A stretch of DNA of 64,000 nt from Legionella saoudiensis (GCF_001465875.1 NZ_LN901324.1:868001-932000); one strand, 5' to 3'. Shown: positions 8,328 through 17,029, counted from the first letter of the stretch. Translations and numbers: made by a program. The notes: generated from the sequence alone by a model not told the origin.

Positions 8328-10529
8328 ATGAGATCGTTTCTTTTAGTACTGACCATTCTATGTACATTTAGCCTTAACGGGTGGAGCCGTGGTGGTGGCG
8401 GTTGTTTTGAGCAAGGAACCTTAATTGCCACGCCCCAGGGCGAGCGTGCAATTGAAACACTGCATCCTGGCGATTGGGTTTGGAGTAATATTGCGGGAAA
8501 ACATCAAAAGGCTAAAGTCGTTGCTACCAGTCAAGTAACCCCGCAAAACTATCTGGAGTTACAACTCCCTACAGGTCTTATTCATGTTACTGAAGAACAT
8601 CTTTTTGCTATAAAACCTGGAGAGTTTCGTCGCGCCGGGAACCTAAAATCTGGAGATAAAATCATTATCTGGCAGGCTCATCAATGGCGTCACTTAACCA
8701 TTAGTCACATCAAACAAATCAAAGCTCAAAAGCCCGCTTTTAACTTATTAGTCGACTCGGGTGCTACTTATTTTGCAAATGGGGTTCTCGTTCATAACAA
8801 AGGCTGTTTTTTACCCAACACCCCTATTTTACTCGCTAATGGCCAGAGCAAGGCAATTAACCGCATTAAGCCTGGAGACAATGTTCAAGCCTATGAAGTA
8901 AATGGCGCTCTGGTTCCTGCCAAAGTCAAGCACGTCCTAACCCATCAGGTAAGCTCCTACTATGTGATTGGCACAACAACCACAACCATTAAAGTAACCG
9001 GCGAGCATCCGTTTTATGTGGGTAATGGTCGGTTTAAAACAGTAGAAACACTAAAGTCTGGTGATTTAATTTATGCATTTGCTGGGAATAAATTAAAGTT
9101 TGAACCAATTACCTTTATTAAGACAATTAATGCAAAAACTACCGTCTATAATTTACAAACGGAAGAGCCACATACTTATTTTGCTGCAGGCATTGCAGTT
9201 CATAATAAAGGAGGCGGCGGTGGCCATGGAGGTGGTTTCAGCCATGGAGGCGGTGGCGTTAGATTTGGCTCCAATGGAAATGATGATGATTGGTCATTTT
9301 TCCTCTTCATTTTTGCAGGCGTTATAATATGGGGCATAATTAAAAGCGTTCGTGAGAATGGAGTCAATCTTGATTACAATTACTCACGAAATACTATTGA
9401 GCGCAAATCTGAAAAAACATTAAAATTGCTAACCTTCCTTTCCAAACAAGATAAAACGGTTGATCCTAATGAGCTAAAACGACTGGTGCATTTAAGATTT
9501 TTTTCTCTCCAGGATTGTTGGATGAGAAGACATTATGCCCCCATGAAAGAGTTCTTGATGCCGGATCTGTTCCAGCAGCACAGCGCACAAATTTCCGGAA
9601 TGATCCGTAATCATGAAATTAACCGAATTGATCGCCTGCAAATTTTAAATATTGATTTAGTGAATGTCCGCTATACAGAAAAACCCAATCAACGAGAGTT
9701 TACTGCATTAATCACCGCTTCAGCACGTGACTTTTATGTTGATGACCGTACGAGACAATATCTTCGTGGCGATGAGAGCCCTGCCACATTTCAGGAATTT
9801 TGGACGTTCCAACTTCAAAATAACACTTGGCTGTTACGTGAAATTGAACAATCTCGCGAATCCGACTATTTAAAAGAAGAAAACTTTTGTGAGTTCTTTA
9901 CTGATGCGCAAATTGAAAAAATTTATCAAGATAAGGTAGATAAGTTAGGCTCAGCCGGTCCTTGGCTTGCAAAAGATGTGGAAGAAAAATCTAATAAAGT
10001 AGATCGCATGCTTAACTTCCTAGTTCAAAGCAACAAAATCTGGGATAAACAAGCCATGCTCAATCGGGTGCGCTTGGTATTTACGAATGTTCATTTGGCT
10101 TTTGAAGCCGGAGAACTTAGTGCGACAACTCAAGCAGAATTATATCCAGAGCTGGTTGAACAATTTAATGAGTCGATTACCTCTTGGAAAGCATTGGGAA
10201 AAACCATTGAATACCGTAACTTTTGCGTACGTAAGGTAGAAATACTTCTTGTAAAAAGCTTTGATAATAAAGTAAAAAATGAATTTACCGCCCGGGTAAG
10301 CGCTCACGCTCAACGCATCCAACAACAAAATGGCAACATAATAAGCAGAGATGAGGACGTGACTCCCTTTGAAGAATATTGGACGTTTGGGCTTTTAGAT
10401 GGAGAGTGGAAACTTAAAGAAGTAATGCCTAAAACAAGTAAAAACGAAGTCATTAGCGCAGAAAATCTTGAGGAAGGTAGCTCCCCTGATCTAGTCAAAT
10501 GGTATTATACGAAAAAACGTGCCATTTAA
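8328..10529 (+). CDS. Tandem Hint (intein-like) domains + transmembrane segment + two Tim44-like domains
   Basis: From the ATG at 8328 (ATG 8310 is an alternative), residues 1-20 form a signal peptide or anchor, followed by RGGGG. Two adjacent Hint domains come next: C26-N157 and C160-N293. Each has the N-terminal catalytic Cys, a TxxH block B motif (VTEEH, VTGEH) and a C-terminal HN after a tyrosine-containing strand (YFANGVLVHN, YFAAGIAVHN). Both are followed by Lys-Gly rather than Cys/Ser/Thr, as in B-type bacterial intein-like domains. Then come a His/Gly-rich tract, one membrane helix (FFLFIFAGVIIWGII) and two Tim44-like domains (about 355-520 and 560-720), each ending with an F-x-E-x-WTF segment. 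All autoprocessing residues are intact. The Tim44-like family in bacteria is of unknown role. Confidence 0.85.
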   Translation: MRSFLLVLTILCTFSLNGWSRGGGGCFEQGTLIATPQGERAIETLHPGDWVWSNIAGKHQKAKVVATSQVTPQNYLELQLPTGLIHVTEEHLFAIKPGEFRRAGNLKSGDKIIIWQAHQWRHLTISHIKQIKAQKPAFNLLVDSGATYFANGVLVHNKGCFLPNTPILLANGQSKAINRIKPGDNVQAYEVNGALVPAKVKHVLTHQVSSYYVIGTTTTTIKVTGEHPFYVGNGRFKTVETLKSGDLIYAFAGNKLKFEPITFIKTINAKTTVYNLQTEEPHTYFAAGIAVHNKGGGGGHGGGFSHGGGGVRFGSNGNDDDWSFFLFIFAGVIIWGIIKSVRENGVNLDYNYSRNTIERKSEKTLKLLTFLSKQDKTVDPNELKRLVHLRFFSLQDCWMRRHYAPMKEFLMPDLFQQHSAQISGMIRNHEINRIDRLQILNIDLVNVRYTEKPNQREFTALITASARDFYVDDRTRQYLRGDESPATFQEFWTFQLQNNTWLLREIEQSRESDYLKEENFCEFFTDAQIEKIYQDKVDKLGSAGPWLAKDVEEKSNKVDRMLNFLVQSNKIWDKQAMLNRVRLVFTNVHLAFEAGELSATTQAELYPELVEQFNESITSWKALGKTIEYRNFCVRKVEILLVKSFDNKVKNEFTARVSAHAQRIQQQNGNIISRDEDVTPFEEYWTFGLLDGEWKLKEVMPKTSKNEVISAENLEEGSSPDLVKWYYTKKRAI

Positions 10530-10627
10530 CGTGCCATTTAAAGCATACTGGGCGAGTTTTTTGGCCACATTATAAACATTGTTATTAATTTTTATTTCCT
10601 ATATGATCCCGGCCCTTACAAAAAGAG

Positions 10628-11269
10628 ATGAGATCTAACATTATGAGGCTTGATGAACTATTAAGTACAATTACTGCACAATGGAAGCGGCAAATCTTTA
10701 ATATCAACATACGCGTTGCACATCTGATTAATGGAAAATCAATGAATCCCATTCAGGCAAATGCATTAATAAAAGAGTACGAAACGCTTTATAGCCATTT
10801 TGTTAAGCTCACTTATGACAGTACATCAAGTTGCCAAGAACGCATTCTTAGAGCGGATGTAGAAAGTTATCTTCATACTCTAAAAAAAGAAGCTATACAC
10901 GCCATAAGTGTAATCAATGCCTATTGTAATACCAATACTATTCGTCAAAATAATGCAACTCTTCCCCAACCGAGTGAGCCGCGCGTAGCACCACCAGTGC
11001 AGAAACATCGAATTTCATTAACACAAACAAAAAGCTCCACCTCAAGAACACAGGAACATATAAGTTCGCAAGGACAAAAATATTATTTCTTTCAACCGAC
11101 ACAAAGTACCAATCCTGTACTCCTGGATAATCTTTCACAACCAATACCACTGACACCCAAAACTGTTGCAGCAGTACCTATGCCTACATTTGAAGAGCAA
11201 TATGAGGCGGGAGAGATTTTCCCCCATGATCCGGAGAAATACCCTCAATATTATATCTGTAACTTTTAG
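10628..11269 (+). CDS. Hypothetical protein, 213 aa
   Basis: Not recognised. The N-terminal 100 residues look helical (MRLDELLSTITAQWKRQIF...), the middle (about 105-150) is a Ser/Thr/Pro-rich, probably disordered linker, and the C-terminus ends in an aromatic acidic stretch (FPHDPEKYPQYYICNF). No signal peptide or membrane helix. The start may be 10628 or the ATG at 10643; neither has a strong ribosome site. Its layout and the neighbouring unrecognised genes would fit a secreted effector, but there is no direct evidence. Confidence 0.55.
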   Translation: MRSNIMRLDELLSTITAQWKRQIFNINIRVAHLINGKSMNPIQANALIKEYETLYSHFVKLTYDSTSSCQERILRADVESYLHTLKKEAIHAISVINAYCNTNTIRQNNATLPQPSEPRVAPPVQKHRISLTQTKSSTSRTQEHISSQGQKYYFFQPTQSTNPVLLDNLSQPIPLTPKTVAAVPMPTFEEQYEAGEIFPHDPEKYPQYYICNF

Positions 11270-11278
11270 AGGAAACCT

Positions 11279-11321
11279 GGAGCACAGAAGCCTTGACTAC
11301 GCTGTCAAGGCTATAGGCTCC
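11279..11321. terminator. Hairpin between convergent hypothetical genes
   Basis: GCCTTGAC at 11290-11297 pairs with GTCAAGGC at 11304-11311, and GGAGC at 11279 pairs with GCTCC ending at 11321. It lies between two convergent genes and probably terminates both. Its left arm (AGCACAGAAGCC) recurs at 15168-15179. Confidence 0.6.
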
Positions 11322-11324
11322 AAT

Positions 11325-11888
11325 TTAGTGAATTGGTAAAGAGGCTGCTTGCTTTCCCCAGTCCACCGCATTTATAAGTTCAATCCAACGCTCTGAAGAC
11401 CAATTGTTAGAACCAATAAGGCATTTATCCTTAGCTTCCCCAATTAATTGCTTAAGCTGTTTAAATTGCTCTTCCTCTAAATTATTAAGATCATTATATT
11501 GCAATGAAATCGTCTTCAATGGTAATGAGTCAAAAAGTATACGTAATGCTTGCCAATGTTCAGTAGAAAAACCAGGCGCATTCAATAGATTGCCATCAAT
11601 AGCTAATTCGACAAGCTTTTCGGCCCCGTGAAGTGCTGTGGTAAATGCCTCTAAGCAAGAAAGAGTAAGAAGCCCAAAATTATTTTTTTTTAAAATAAGA
11701 TGGGCGACCTGAGAATCATGAACCATCTTCCCTAATGCCGCCATTTGCTCAACAGACATTGACGGAAATGGCGAATCTGATAAATCCAGGTATTCTATTT
11801 TTTCTTTACGCAATGTCACTGCATAAGCGCTCATCTCATCGCACGTGTATAAATGAATATCTTTAGGCTTTTTTAATTTAGTAAACAT
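11325..11888 (-). CDS. Short leucine-rich-repeat-like protein (candidate effector)
   Basis: 187 residues with at least four LRR-like units: IEYLDLSDSPF, VAHLILKKNNFG, LVELAIDGNLL and LKTISLQYNDL, spaced about 28-30 residues as in ribonuclease-inhibitor-type repeats. There is no signal peptide. LRR proteins of this kind are frequent among Legionella host-directed proteins, and a larger LRR protein is encoded at 41527-43461; a role as effector is inference. The gene is monocistronic on the minus strand and convergent with its neighbour. Confidence 0.65.
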   Translation of the reverse strand: MFTKLKKPKDIHLYTCDEMSAYAVTLRKEKIEYLDLSDSPFPSMSVEQMAALGKMVHDSQVAHLILKKNNFGLLTLSCLEAFTTALHGAEKLVELAIDGNLLNAPGFSTEHWQALRILFDSLPLKTISLQYNDLNNLEEEQFKQLKQLIGEAKDKCLIGSNNWSSERWIELINAVDWGKQAASLPIH

Positions 11889-11980
11889 AGTTATTTGCCT
11901 AGTCTATAAAGCTATCCATTCAAGCATAAACTAAGTAAACTTGTAAATTATTTTGATGCAATTACTTTATTTAAATAAGC

Positions 11981-12262
11981 CTACCATCCATCATCATTCC
12001 CCCAATTATTGATATTTCCGCCATAACCCTCATTGTGCTTCTGATAATCACGTGAACCATGATGGTAGTCATCATTATGTTGATGATGTTGATAGCCATG
12101 ATGTGAGTGATGGTCGTGATGATCATGGTGATGGCTCCCATGATTGGTAAAACCTCGATGCGGTGGTGGACCACCTCGAAAGCCACCTCCGGGATGAGCA
12201 AATGCAAAGGAGCAGGCCAACAAACATAATAAAGAAATAGAGACGCATACATGTCTTTTCAT
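11981..12262 (-). CDS. Small exported histidine- and glycine-rich protein
   Basis: 93 residues. A clean signal peptide (MKRHVCVSISLLCLLACSFAFA) is followed by HPGGGFRGGPPP and a His-rich tract (about residues 43-68, roughly half histidine), ending in an Asn/Asp/Gly/Trp tail. The ribosome site (GGGAAC) is well placed. Such His clusters often bind nickel, zinc or copper, so periplasmic metal buffering is plausible, but no metal transporter lies next to it. Low complexity makes homology inference unreliable. Confidence 0.65.
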   Translation of the reverse strand: MKRHVCVSISLLCLLACSFAFAHPGGGFRGGPPPHRGFTNHGSHHHDHHDHHSHHGYQHHQHNDDYHHGSRDYQKHNEGYGGNINNWGNDDGW

Positions 12263-12498
12263 TTTGTTCCCTTATTAAATGAATTTAAAACAAGAATTAG
12301 CGTACAGATATAAAAATAAGCGTAGCACACAATTTTAATGTGAGGTTGGAACAAGAAGATTGCCATACCACTAGGTGTATTTTTTACAAATTTGTCTCAG
12401 CATGAGAGAGTAATTTCTTATAAAAAAATGCTCTACCAGTCCACATATTTTTCGTATATTCTCTAAATCTAGGAATAAGTAAATATTAGGGATTAATA

Positions 12499-13596
12499 AT
12501 GAAAGTTGCCGAATTACAGGGACTAATTGAGAAAATAAAAGCTCAGCGCACAGTGGGAGACTCCTCCACCCAAAGCATGGATTTATTCGCGCCAATAAAT
12601 AGAATACTAGACCCATTAAATCCTGAAACCGAGCTCACTCACCACATACTGGAAGCTCCTTTCCTTAAAATAACCGATGCATTATATGAGGAGCTGACGA
12701 AAGATCAATCGTTGTTAACTGAATTATTGGCTTTAATTATTAAGTGCAGTAGATTAATAGGATATGCAGACGTAAAGACTCTTAATACTTATCCTCAATT
12801 CACTTTAATAGATACAATTAGTAAAAAAAGACCGCAAGAAAAAGAAAAATTAGGAAATATAATTTTTTTCCTAAGGATGGCTTTTTATCTTATTCAGAAA
12901 CATTGCAGCCCAGAACAATTGGTACTAATGCCCTTTTTAATTTATTTCCGCGAATCCACAACCGATGAAGAGCGACGTTCAGAACTTGCTATTTTTAATT
13001 GGCTTTTTCATCAAAAAGCAAAGTGCCTTACCTTTTTTAGCCAGCATGAAGGTTATATAAATATGAGATCACTGCAAATGATTCATACATTATCGAATCT
13101 TATTAAATTAATTCCCACAACCTATACTCAATTTATCAGGAAAACACAAAGTTATGATTTGTTATGGAGCCTAGAACAAGATAATCCTATTTCCAAAAAT
13201 ACACTTGTAGATGATACATATGAGCTCTTAGAAAAAAAATTCTTCACTCAAGCACAGCAAGATTATAATGCCAGCCTGGATTTTGCAAACAGCATAAAGA
13301 CACAATTACCCAAGGAAGCTAATAATGAATCATTTATTGTTTATTTAGCACTTTATTTATTTTGTTTAAATCAATACAAACAATTACGGCACACAGATCC
13401 CAATGACCGATATAGTTTAATCTCCCTTTCTAAACAAACAAAAGAAGATGCAGTTGACAAAAAACAATTAGAGCTTCGCGGAGTTCCTGTCCAATATAGC
13501 TTTTTTGAAGGCTTCGCAATAAAAGAAGGACGCCTGGGAAAATTAATCGCTTCTTTTGAGGAGCAATCATCTTATAGCCACCGTTTAACTTCTTAA
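12499..13596 (+). CDS. Hypothetical protein, 365 aa
   Basis: No family recognised. A soluble, helix-rich protein with many Leu, Lys and Gln residues and no signal peptide. The ATG is preceded by a weak ribosome site (TTAGGG). The following gene (13702) starts about 100 bp downstream in the same direction and may be co-transcribed. Located among candidate effector genes; no motif supports a specific role. Confidence 0.6.
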   Translation: MKVAELQGLIEKIKAQRTVGDSSTQSMDLFAPINRILDPLNPETELTHHILEAPFLKITDALYEELTKDQSLLTELLALIIKCSRLIGYADVKTLNTYPQFTLIDTISKKRPQEKEKLGNIIFFLRMAFYLIQKHCSPEQLVLMPFLIYFRESTTDEERRSELAIFNWLFHQKAKCLTFFSQHEGYINMRSLQMIHTLSNLIKLIPTTYTQFIRKTQSYDLLWSLEQDNPISKNTLVDDTYELLEKKFFTQAQQDYNASLDFANSIKTQLPKEANNESFIVYLALYLFCLNQYKQLRHTDPNDRYSLISLSKQTKEDAVDKKQLELRGVPVQYSFFEGFAIKEGRLGKLIASFEEQSSYSHRLTS

Positions 13597-13701
13597 ATAA
13601 ATCATAGGGCATCTACATCTGCTGCCCCATGGTTGTATAAAAACTCCTGATACAAAAAATTGTCTATACTTAAATCAAGCGATTTAGTATGAGTACATGT
13701 T

Positions 13702-15102
13702 ATGTCACCAAATCCATTTGCGAAACTAGTTCAATCCCCCTTAAAACCCGCCATGAAACAACTGCAACAATATGTTGGTGAATATGCCGGTGCTGTAGAT
13801 GGCTTGCGTGTAGCCGGTGCAGGTAGAGGAGATTATACGGATGCTCATAGAGCACGAGACATGCAAAAGCTGGTAAATGCAGCTGAAAAAATTAAAATGT
13901 TAGATTTAAGCGAAAAAGAGTTTGAAAAAGGTTTACAAGGCTTGCCCTCTGATCAGAAAGCTATTTTTCGTGCCTATTATAACCATGATTATTTAGAAAT
14001 AAAAAATGGAAATATGAGCCCCCAAAAACTCTTTCAAGAGCTGCACATAAAACTCCCCGTTCCTGAACCCATTTTAGATGACTCAGTCTTAATGAAAAAA
14101 CTACAAAGCGTTGTAAGTGCCTATAATGCAGCGGAGAATAAATTAAGGGTAGGTGAATTTACTTCTAGTTATACTGATACTGAGCGTGCACAAGACTTAC
14201 AAAAGTTAGTAAATGCTGCCGAACAGGTGAAAAGATTACAGAGTTGGATACCGGAGCAACAATTTAAGAATGCAATTGCAGCCATACCTGATGCTGATAA
14301 TAAAAGAATGTTTAATATATACTTGTCTGATATGGGAAAAATTGCTAGCGGAGAAAAAAATCCAAGCAAGCTTGTTAATAATTTAGGAATAAAATTACCT
14401 CTTCCAAATCATAATGTACCTATGTCTCCTCCCCCTACTCAACTCAAAGCCGAAGCACCAAAGGTGACTGAGCCCCAGCCTGAGAAACCTGAAGAGCCTA
14501 AAAAAGAAGGTTTCTTTAGTAGATTAAAAAATAAAATTTCAGATTTGGCTTCTGGTTTTGCAAACTACATGAAAGAGCATCCCGTGCGAGGAGGGCTTTT
14601 AATTGCAGGAGCGGTACTAGGTATCGGAATCATAGTAGCAGCTTCAGTCTTTACCGGTGGCGCAGCGGGAGCTGCCGCGGTAGGTGGATTTGCTGCATTA
14701 ATGGGCACTGGTGGTAGCGCATTAGTTAGTGGGGTTTTGTTCGGTACTGCGGTGACTGCATCCAGTGCCATAGCCTTAGCCTATGATGTAAATAAAGAAA
14801 TTACCAAGGAACAAGCGCATGCAAATCTACAGGCACGACTTGCTGCTGCAAATGCTACACCCCCCATGCCCGAGCAACCTAAAGGTGAGCCCACTAAACC
14901 CGCATGGAAGTGTGGAGTAAAACCAGCACATGAGGATTTGCTTCATAATATAAATAATGGCGAGAAAATTGAGGCAAATAAAGCTGCAACTTTAGAGTCA
15001 AAAGAGAACCTGCATGCATCTAAAGGCCCAATAGCACCCCCTATAGATAATCTAGCTGATGATGTAGAGTCTGAAGAGGATACGGAACATCCTCGTATGT
15101 AA
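13702..15102 (+). CDS. 466-aa protein with an internal duplication and a hydrophobic domain (candidate effector)
   Basis: The N-terminal half contains two copies of a roughly 100-residue unit (about 21-120 and 133-236): each has a YTD-x-x-RA-x-D-x-QKLVNAAE core, a helical middle and a closing KLPxP motif. A Pro/Glu-rich linker follows, then residues about 290-365 are strongly hydrophobic and Gly/Ala-rich (AGAVLGIGIIVAASVF, GFAALMGTGGSALVSG), likely two membrane helices or a hairpin. The tail is acidic (VESEEDTEHP). No known family is apparent. The design (duplicated soluble domain, membrane hairpin, Glu-rich tail) is typical of proteins that Legionella delivers to host membranes, which is an inference. 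Confidence 0.65.
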   Translation: MSPNPFAKLVQSPLKPAMKQLQQYVGEYAGAVDGLRVAGAGRGDYTDAHRARDMQKLVNAAEKIKMLDLSEKEFEKGLQGLPSDQKAIFRAYYNHDYLEIKNGNMSPQKLFQELHIKLPVPEPILDDSVLMKKLQSVVSAYNAAENKLRVGEFTSSYTDTERAQDLQKLVNAAEQVKRLQSWIPEQQFKNAIAAIPDADNKRMFNIYLSDMGKIASGEKNPSKLVNNLGIKLPLPNHNVPMSPPPTQLKAEAPKVTEPQPEKPEEPKKEGFFSRLKNKISDLASGFANYMKEHPVRGGLLIAGAVLGIGIIVAASVFTGGAAGAAAVGGFAALMGTGGSALVSGVLFGTAVTASSAIALAYDVNKEITKEQAHANLQARLAAANATPPMPEQPKGEPTKPAWKCGVKPAHEDLLHNINNGEKIEANKAATLESKENLHASKGPIAPPIDNLADDVESEEDTEHPRM

Positions 15103-15141
15103 ATTAAAGCGGTTCTTTATTCTCAAGATAGTCTCTTGCTA

Positions 15142-15162
15142 TTGGGAGGCATGTCCTCCCAA
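15142..15162. terminator. Hairpin downstream of the duplicated-domain gene
   Basis: TTGGGAGG at 15142-15149 and CCTCCCAA at 15155-15162 form a perfect 8-bp stem with a five-base loop just after the stop codon at 15102 and before the insertion sequence. No T run follows. Confidence 0.5.
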
Positions 15163-15257
15163 GCACCAGCACAGAAGCCCTGGTATCTATGGAATGATCT
15201 TGCCCTGAATTGTCGGACACCCTGCTAAGAGAGTAAAATCAAAAGCAGAGGTGAATA

Positions 15258-15557
15258 ATGAATAATAATAAACCAGAAAAGCAGTTAGCCAGAAAAAAAT
15301 ATAGTCCCCAATTTAAAGATCAGGCCCTTGAACGAATAGCGCAAGATGGAGTTCGTCAGGTGGCAAAAGATCTTGGTCTATCAGAACCCTTACTCTACTC
15401 CTGGAAAGCCCAACAGAAAAAAGGTGGGGACTCTCTTGAGAATCAAAAGCTACAGCAAGCAGAAATGGCTCGTTTGAAGCGGGAAAATGCACTGTTAACA
15501 GAAGAAAATGCGTTTCTAAAAAAGGCGGCTGCGTACTTCGCGAAGGAATCAAAGTGA
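15258..15557 (+). CDS. IS3-family transposase OrfA (helix-turn-helix subunit)
   Basis: 99 residues: an N-terminal helix-turn-helix (FKDQALERIAQDGVRQVAKDLGLSEPLLYSWK) that recognises the element's ends, then a leucine-zipper-like coiled coil (AEMARLKRENALLTEENAFLKKAA) for multimerisation. Near the end, the sequence A AAA AAG at about 15518-15524 sits in the phase needed for -1 ribosomal slippage, and the -1 frame stays open into OrfB, so a fused OrfAB transposase can be made. The stop TGA overlaps the GTG of OrfB. Confidence 0.9.
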   Translation: MNNNKPEKQLARKKYSPQFKDQALERIAQDGVRQVAKDLGLSEPLLYSWKAQQKKGGDSLENQKLQQAEMARLKRENALLTEENAFLKKAAAYFAKESK

Positions 15558-16414
15558 GGTACGCCACGATTAAGGAGCATTCAGGTCAATTTTCCCTTCG
15601 TTTAATGTGTCGCCTACTTTCTGTATCGGTCAGCGGATATTATGATTGGCGGGAACGAAAACCCTCCCGTCGCGACATAACTAATCAAGTATTAGCTAAA
15701 AAAATTAAAGCTATTTTTGATGAGGAAAAATCACGCGCTGGAGCCGTCAGGATTGCTAAACGATTAAACAATGAAGGCGAGCCAGTGAGTAGGCATCGAG
15801 TGGCTAAAATCATGCGTTCAAATGGCTGGCGTGCACGTGCGGCGAAGAAATTTAAAGCGACAACCAATAGTAGCCATCAACTACCTGTCGCGCCGAATTT
15901 ATTGCAGCAAAATTTCTTGGCACATCAACCTAATGAAAAATGGGTGAGCGACATCACCTATGTTTGGACTGAGGAAGGATGGCTTTACCTTGCAGTTGTT
16001 ATGGATTTGTATTCCCGCAAGGTCGTTGGATGGGCTCTTTCTGAACGAATGACAAAGCAATTAGTAATTGATGCTCTTCAAATGGCTATATGGAGTCGAA
16101 AACCAACTAAAGGACTTGTTCTGCATTCAGACAGGGGAAGCCAATATTGCTCTTACGAGTATCAACAACTTTTAACACAGCATGGTATTGTGTGCAGCAT
16201 GAGTAAGCGTGGTGATTGCTATGATAACGCTGCTATGGAAAGCTGGAATCATAGTTTCAAAGTAGAAGCGATTCATGGGGAGAAATTTGTAACACGTGCA
16301 ATTGCCAAAAATCATGTGTTTGAATACATCGAAATATACTACAATCGTAAACGACTTCACTCAATGATCGGGTATAAATCCCCTGAGTTATTTGAAGTTA
16401 AAATGGTAGCTTAG
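15554..16414 (+). CDS. IS3-family transposase OrfB (DDE integrase-like catalytic subunit)
   Basis: Read from the GTG at 15554 the product has 286 residues, but it is probably made mainly as an OrfAB fusion by -1 frameshifting in OrfA. The N-terminal HTH_21-type region (SGYYDWRERKPS, RVAKIMRSNGWRA) precedes an rve integrase core. The catalytic triad is complete: D133 (SDITYV), D193 (HSDRGSQY) and E229 (AAMESW), with exactly 35 residues between the last two. No frameshift or stop interrupts it. Confidence 0.92.
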   Translation: MRYATIKEHSGQFSLRLMCRLLSVSVSGYYDWRERKPSRRDITNQVLAKKIKAIFDEEKSRAGAVRIAKRLNNEGEPVSRHRVAKIMRSNGWRARAAKKFKATTNSSHQLPVAPNLLQQNFLAHQPNEKWVSDITYVWTEEGWLYLAVVMDLYSRKVVGWALSERMTKQLVIDALQMAIWSRKPTKGLVLHSDRGSQYCSYEYQQLLTQHGIVCSMSKRGDCYDNAAMESWNHSFKVEAIHGEKFVTRAIAKNHVFEYIEIYYNRKRLHSMIGYKSPELFEVKMVA

Positions 16415-16636
16415 TTAGGTGTCCGTTTTTTCTAGGCAAGATCAGAAATTAATTCCTGAAGCTTTTCGTCGTAAATGACTTGGGGTATGTATCGTACCGA
16501 TCACACAGACTAACCTATTTTACATTACAGCTAACGGTACAGCGTTCTTTATATTTACTATTCCTTAACTGTACATTACCTCCCACTTTTATATAATGAA
16601 ATTCCTTAGCAAATTTTGCTCACTTAAGGAGTAATT

Positions 16637-17029
16637 ATGTTAAAAAAATCAGTCATAGCAGCTCTTTCACTAATAAGCATATCTTCTGCTTATGCTGGAG
16701 ACATTGATTTAAGTTGTATGGTTCAGGTAGCAGTAGCCTCTCCTCCGGTAATGCCGAAAGAAAATGTTGCCTTTAATGTTGCCAATGAATATGGGTTTAG
16801 CAAATCAGTTACTCTAAACGGAACAAGTGGCCCACAGTATATTGAAAATGTTCCTTGTAGTGAGCATCCCTTATTTATTACTGCAACACCTTACGAAACG
16901 CCATCTAATACGCTGTTAAATCAATCAGGCGTAGGAATTGCAAAGCTTAAAGCTGGTCCAATTTTTCTTGGCTTTCCAGGAAACAGTGTTTCTGTCGTAT
17001 TCCCCTATGATTTCACTACAAACGAATAA
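16637..17029 (+). CDS. Small exported protein of unknown function
   Basis: 130 residues with a signal peptide (MLKKSVIAALSLISISSAYA, cleavage before GDIDLSC). The mature part has two cysteines (in LSCMV and NVPCSE) that could form a disulphide, and looks beta-rich. It begins 190 bp after the insertion sequence, with a good ribosome site (AAGGAG). It resembles in style the exported proteins at 21504-22406, but I see no clear sequence match. Confidence 0.6.
   Translation: MLKKSVIAALSLISISSAYAGDIDLSCMVQVAVASPPVMPKENVAFNVANEYGFSKSVTLNGTSGPQYIENVPCSEHPLFITATPYETPSNTLLNQSGVGIAKLKAGPIFLGFPGNSVSVVFPYDFTTNE

Larger units (their letters stand above)
15195..16444 (+). mobile_element. Complete IS3-family insertion sequence, about 1250 bp
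   Basis: The left end begins TGATCTTGCC (15195-15204) and the right end finishes GGCAAGATCA (16435-16444), a perfect 10-bp terminal inverted repeat; a second inner block (CGGACACC at 15214, matching GGTGTCCG at 16418) extends the imperfect repeat. The trinucleotide GAA flanks both sides (15192-15194 and 16445-16447), consistent with the 3-bp target duplication seen in parts of this family. It encodes OrfA and OrfB with all catalytic residues and a slippery A AAA AAG, so it looks active. It landed in an intergenic space and interrupts no recognised gene. Confidence 0.88.

Noticed and set aside
10503-10542. Direct repeat CGTGCCATTTAA at the stop of the Hint-Tim44 gene
   Set aside because: A 12-13-bp tandem duplication at the stop codon; too short to suggest function.
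11971-12252. Alternative minus-strand frame of 93 residues rich in Ile/Met/His
   Set aside because: Shadow of the His-rich exported protein, which has the signal peptide and ribosome site.
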